NCBI GenBank assembly: GCA_003140785.1
Contig: PLKY01000337.1
Location: forward strand, 7,647-33,899
Direction: 5' to 3'
DNA: 26,253 nt
DNA from: Acidobacteriaceae bacterium
GTDB taxonomy: Bacteria; Acidobacteriota; Terriglobia; Terriglobales; Acidobacteriaceae
Made by a program: the position numbers and the translations under genes
Shown: in pieces, positions 24,831 to 26,253 of the stretch
How the letters are laid out: the number at the start of each line of letters is the position of its first letter
Position numbering within the stretch: position 1 is the stretch's first letter
Notes under the pieces: generated by a model
Database searches by the model: none
Told to the model about the DNA's origin: nothing
The model's input: the letters and a program-made list of their open reading frames with translations, nothing else

Positions 24831-25670
24831 TCCTCTCCGGCGACGCGAAATCGCTACCGCGACGCCTTCTCACTCGTCTTTCGTAAGGCAGTCGAAAATC
24901 ATGTGCTCGCCGTGAACCCGGCCAGCCTGGTCAAAGCGAAAGCAGAACACAACGAACGAACGCGTTTTTTGAGCGAAGCGGAAGAAGCGAGGCTGTTGTC
25001 TGCGATCCGCAAACACTGGCCCGAGTACGTCCCCGCGTTCCTCGTCTCGATCCACACCGGGATGCGGGCGGGCGAACAGTTCCAGTTGAAGTGGCGAGAT
25101 GTGTCCTTCGACCGCCGGATTATTTCGCTGCCCAGGACCAAGACGTGAAAGGCGCGACACATCCCTCTCAACGCGATCGCACTGCGAGAGCTCCGCCAAC
25201 GGAAGCAGGCACAGGAGATGTTCGAGGAAGCCCAGACATCGAAAGGAGCATCTCACCACGAACTGGCGCAGGTCTTTCGGGACGCCGGAGACCCACAGCA
25301 CAATTACAGGCGCTGGTTCAACGAGGCGCTGACGGAAGCTAAGATCAATGATTACTCCTGGCATTGCAACCGACATACTTTTGCAAGTAGGCTGGTTATG
25401 GCGGGGGTTGACCTCCGCACGGTTGCCGAACTGATGGGGCACAGCAGTATCCAAATGACCATGCGTTACGCGCACCTGGCGCCGCAGCACAACCGTGCTG
25501 CGGTGGACCGTCTCGTGCCTGTCTCAGAGACCCGTCGCGCAGTGAAGGGGAGCGCGGGTGCCGCCAGCCGCGAAGACGAACTGGTCACCAAAGCGGTCAC
25601 CGGTCGGAATCTAGCTTCCAGGCTTAGGACGCAATCTCAAGATAAACGCATTAATATTAATAAGTTATAA
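24831..25670 (+). pseudogene. tyrosine recombinase/integrase, 5'-truncated with one in-frame stop
   Basis: In-frame similarity starts at SPATRNRYRDAFSLVFRKAVEN (about 24834), the end of the core-binding domain, with no start codon or N terminus. The catalytic domain follows: first Arg in HTGMRAGEQF, H-x-x-R in CNRHTFASR, His in MGHSS and the Tyr nucleophile in MTMRYAHL, so all five catalytic positions are readable. A TGA at 25146-25148 interrupts the frame (PRTKT, stop, KARHIPLN). The frame is the same on both sides, so this is a single nonsense change and not a frameshift. The C-terminal tail DELVTKAVTG...KRININKL matches the left-end remnant. Inactive as annotated. It points to a decayed integrative element, with the 5' part replaced by relaxase DNA. 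Confidence 0.75.
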
Positions 25671-25778
25671 GGGCATAAATATACTTGAAACACCTGTAAT
25701 TCGATGATTTTCTTGACTTTTATGAAAATCAGTTAAAGCATTGGCAGATGGGCACTTGCGCGGGGCATAACGAGGCAG
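25671..25778. other. AT-rich segment with inverted repeat after the integrase
   Basis: This short stretch is clearly AT-richer than its surroundings. TGATTTTC (25705-25712) pairs with GAAAATCA (25724-25731) around an 11-base loop. It could be the integrase terminator or part of an attachment region. No tRNA is seen nearby. Confidence 0.35.
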
Positions 25779-26036
25779 TTAGCCAGCTGGATTCTCAGCT
25801 TCGGGAGATAGGCCAGTCGTCACGTCGAGCACTGCTGCAAACCTTAGGTACATCTCTTTCACCTCTCGCTCAAGCTCAAGCACGGCAACTTCGGCGGCAG
25901 CTTGATGCGCGTCGTAGGCTAAGAGGTCGCTCTTCTCAAGAATGCCCCGGCTCTCCAAAATAGCGGTTAGCGTAGAGAGCATCTTTGCTTGCTGTTTGAA
26001 CATTTCCAGAACGAGCCTGTGTTCGTTGGGCGTCAT
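25779..26036 (-). CDS. small helical hypothetical protein
   Basis: The 85-residue product (MTPNEHRLVLEMFKQQAKML...) is predicted to be almost entirely helical: heptad-like leucine spacing in LVLEMFKQQAKMLSTLTAIL and AEVAVLELEREVKEMYLRFAAVLD. It has no signal peptide or membrane segment. It resembles small uncharacterised proteins beginning MTPQEHE seen in Acidobacteriota; this is from memory and was not checked by search. No good Shine-Dalgarno precedes the ATG. The gene faces the integrase remnant and is probably outside the island. Confidence 0.5.
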   Translation of the reverse strand: MTPNEHRLVLEMFKQQAKMLSTLTAILESRGILEKSDLLAYDAHQAAAEVAVLELEREVKEMYLRFAAVLDVTTGLSPEAENPAG

Positions 26037-26116
26037 GGCGGAAGCGTAGCAGGAGACATGTAGATGGTGGAAGAGAGCAAGGCTGAAGAAATGGAGTCCC
26101 GAGATGCAAGAGCTTA

Positions 26117-26253
26117 CTAGTTTACTTTCTGAGGCGGTGGAAGAACTGCGCCGTGTTTCTCGCTCAAATATCTCTCAATGTCTTCCCGTATTGCCCGATA
26201 CCGAAATAGCTGCTTTTTGGCCTCCCGCTTCACGTCCGGTTGTGCTAGAACTT
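26117..26253 (-). CDS. 3' end of an unidentified gene running off the window
   Basis: The minus strand is open from the window edge to a TAG at 26117-26119. It encodes a charged helical C terminus: VLAQPDVKREAKKQLFRYRA, then IREDIERYLSEKHGAVLPPP, then QKVN. The composition looks like real protein and the other frames of this stretch contain stops. The 5' part lies beyond the window, so no family can be named. Confidence 0.4.
   Translation of the reverse strand, partial: VLAQPDVKREAKKQLFRYRAIREDIERYLSEKHGAVLPPPQKVN

Noticed and set aside
1..26253. CRISPR array, rRNA genes, riboswitches or complete insertion sequences
   Set aside because: No regularly spaced direct repeats, rRNA-like sequence, aptamer-like leader or intact transposase frame was seen.

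Overview
The window looks like chromosomal DNA from a soil-type Acidobacteriota (Acidobacteriaceae/Terriglobia). This is inferred from gene content only: an Oar-like TonB-dependent receptor with an N-terminal carboxypeptidase-regulatory domain, a CRTAC1 (FG-GAP + ASPIC/UnbV) protein, Tat-exported GH127 and GH31 enzymes, and NarL-type two-component genes. The core is a glycan-utilisation locus of about 22 kb. Both ends carry debris of mobile elements.

Layout. (1) 1-735: a possible tRNA-Arg(CCU) anticodon arm at the left edge, the 3' end of a tyrosine-integrase gene, phased TGCAC repeats, and the C-terminal part of an AbiEii-type toxin. (2) 1045-9247, plus strand: a GH127 enzyme with N-terminal accessory domains, a LacI-type sensor domain lacking its DNA-binding domain, a GH31 enzyme and a second GH127, followed by a strong hairpin. 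(3) 9484-9570: a fragment of a lost GH127 paralogue. (4) 18990-9724, minus strand: a PD40/CxxCH/TPR protein, a secreted TPR protein, a CRTAC1 protein and the TonB-dependent receptor. (5) 19403-23971, plus strand: a lipoprotein sugar-binding protein, a histidine kinase with a lectin-like extracytoplasmic sensor, a NarL-type response regulator and a RidA-family protein. (6) 24088-25670: a 143-bp nested palindromic element, a frameshifted relaxase/helicase fragment, and a 5'-truncated integrase with one in-frame stop. (7) 25779-26253: a small helical hypothetical protein and the 3' end of another gene that runs off the window.

How it may work (inference). Exported GH127 enzymes would release beta-L-arabinofuranose, and GH31 would release alpha-xylose or alpha-glucose, from plant cell-wall material such as extensin or xyloglucan side chains. 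The TonB receptor would take up oligosaccharides. The binding-protein/kinase/regulator trio would sense periplasmic sugars. Similar LacI-type operator sequences lie just downstream of candidate promoters for the second GH127 and for the TonB receptor, so the two divergent halves may share a repressor. The LacI-like protein encoded here has no visible helix-turn-helix, so that repressor is probably encoded elsewhere.

The same 19-bp stretch occurs in the integrase 3' ends at both edges (142-160 and 25574-25592). This suggests that the whole locus sits between two integrase scars, as a decayed genomic island or between two insertion events.
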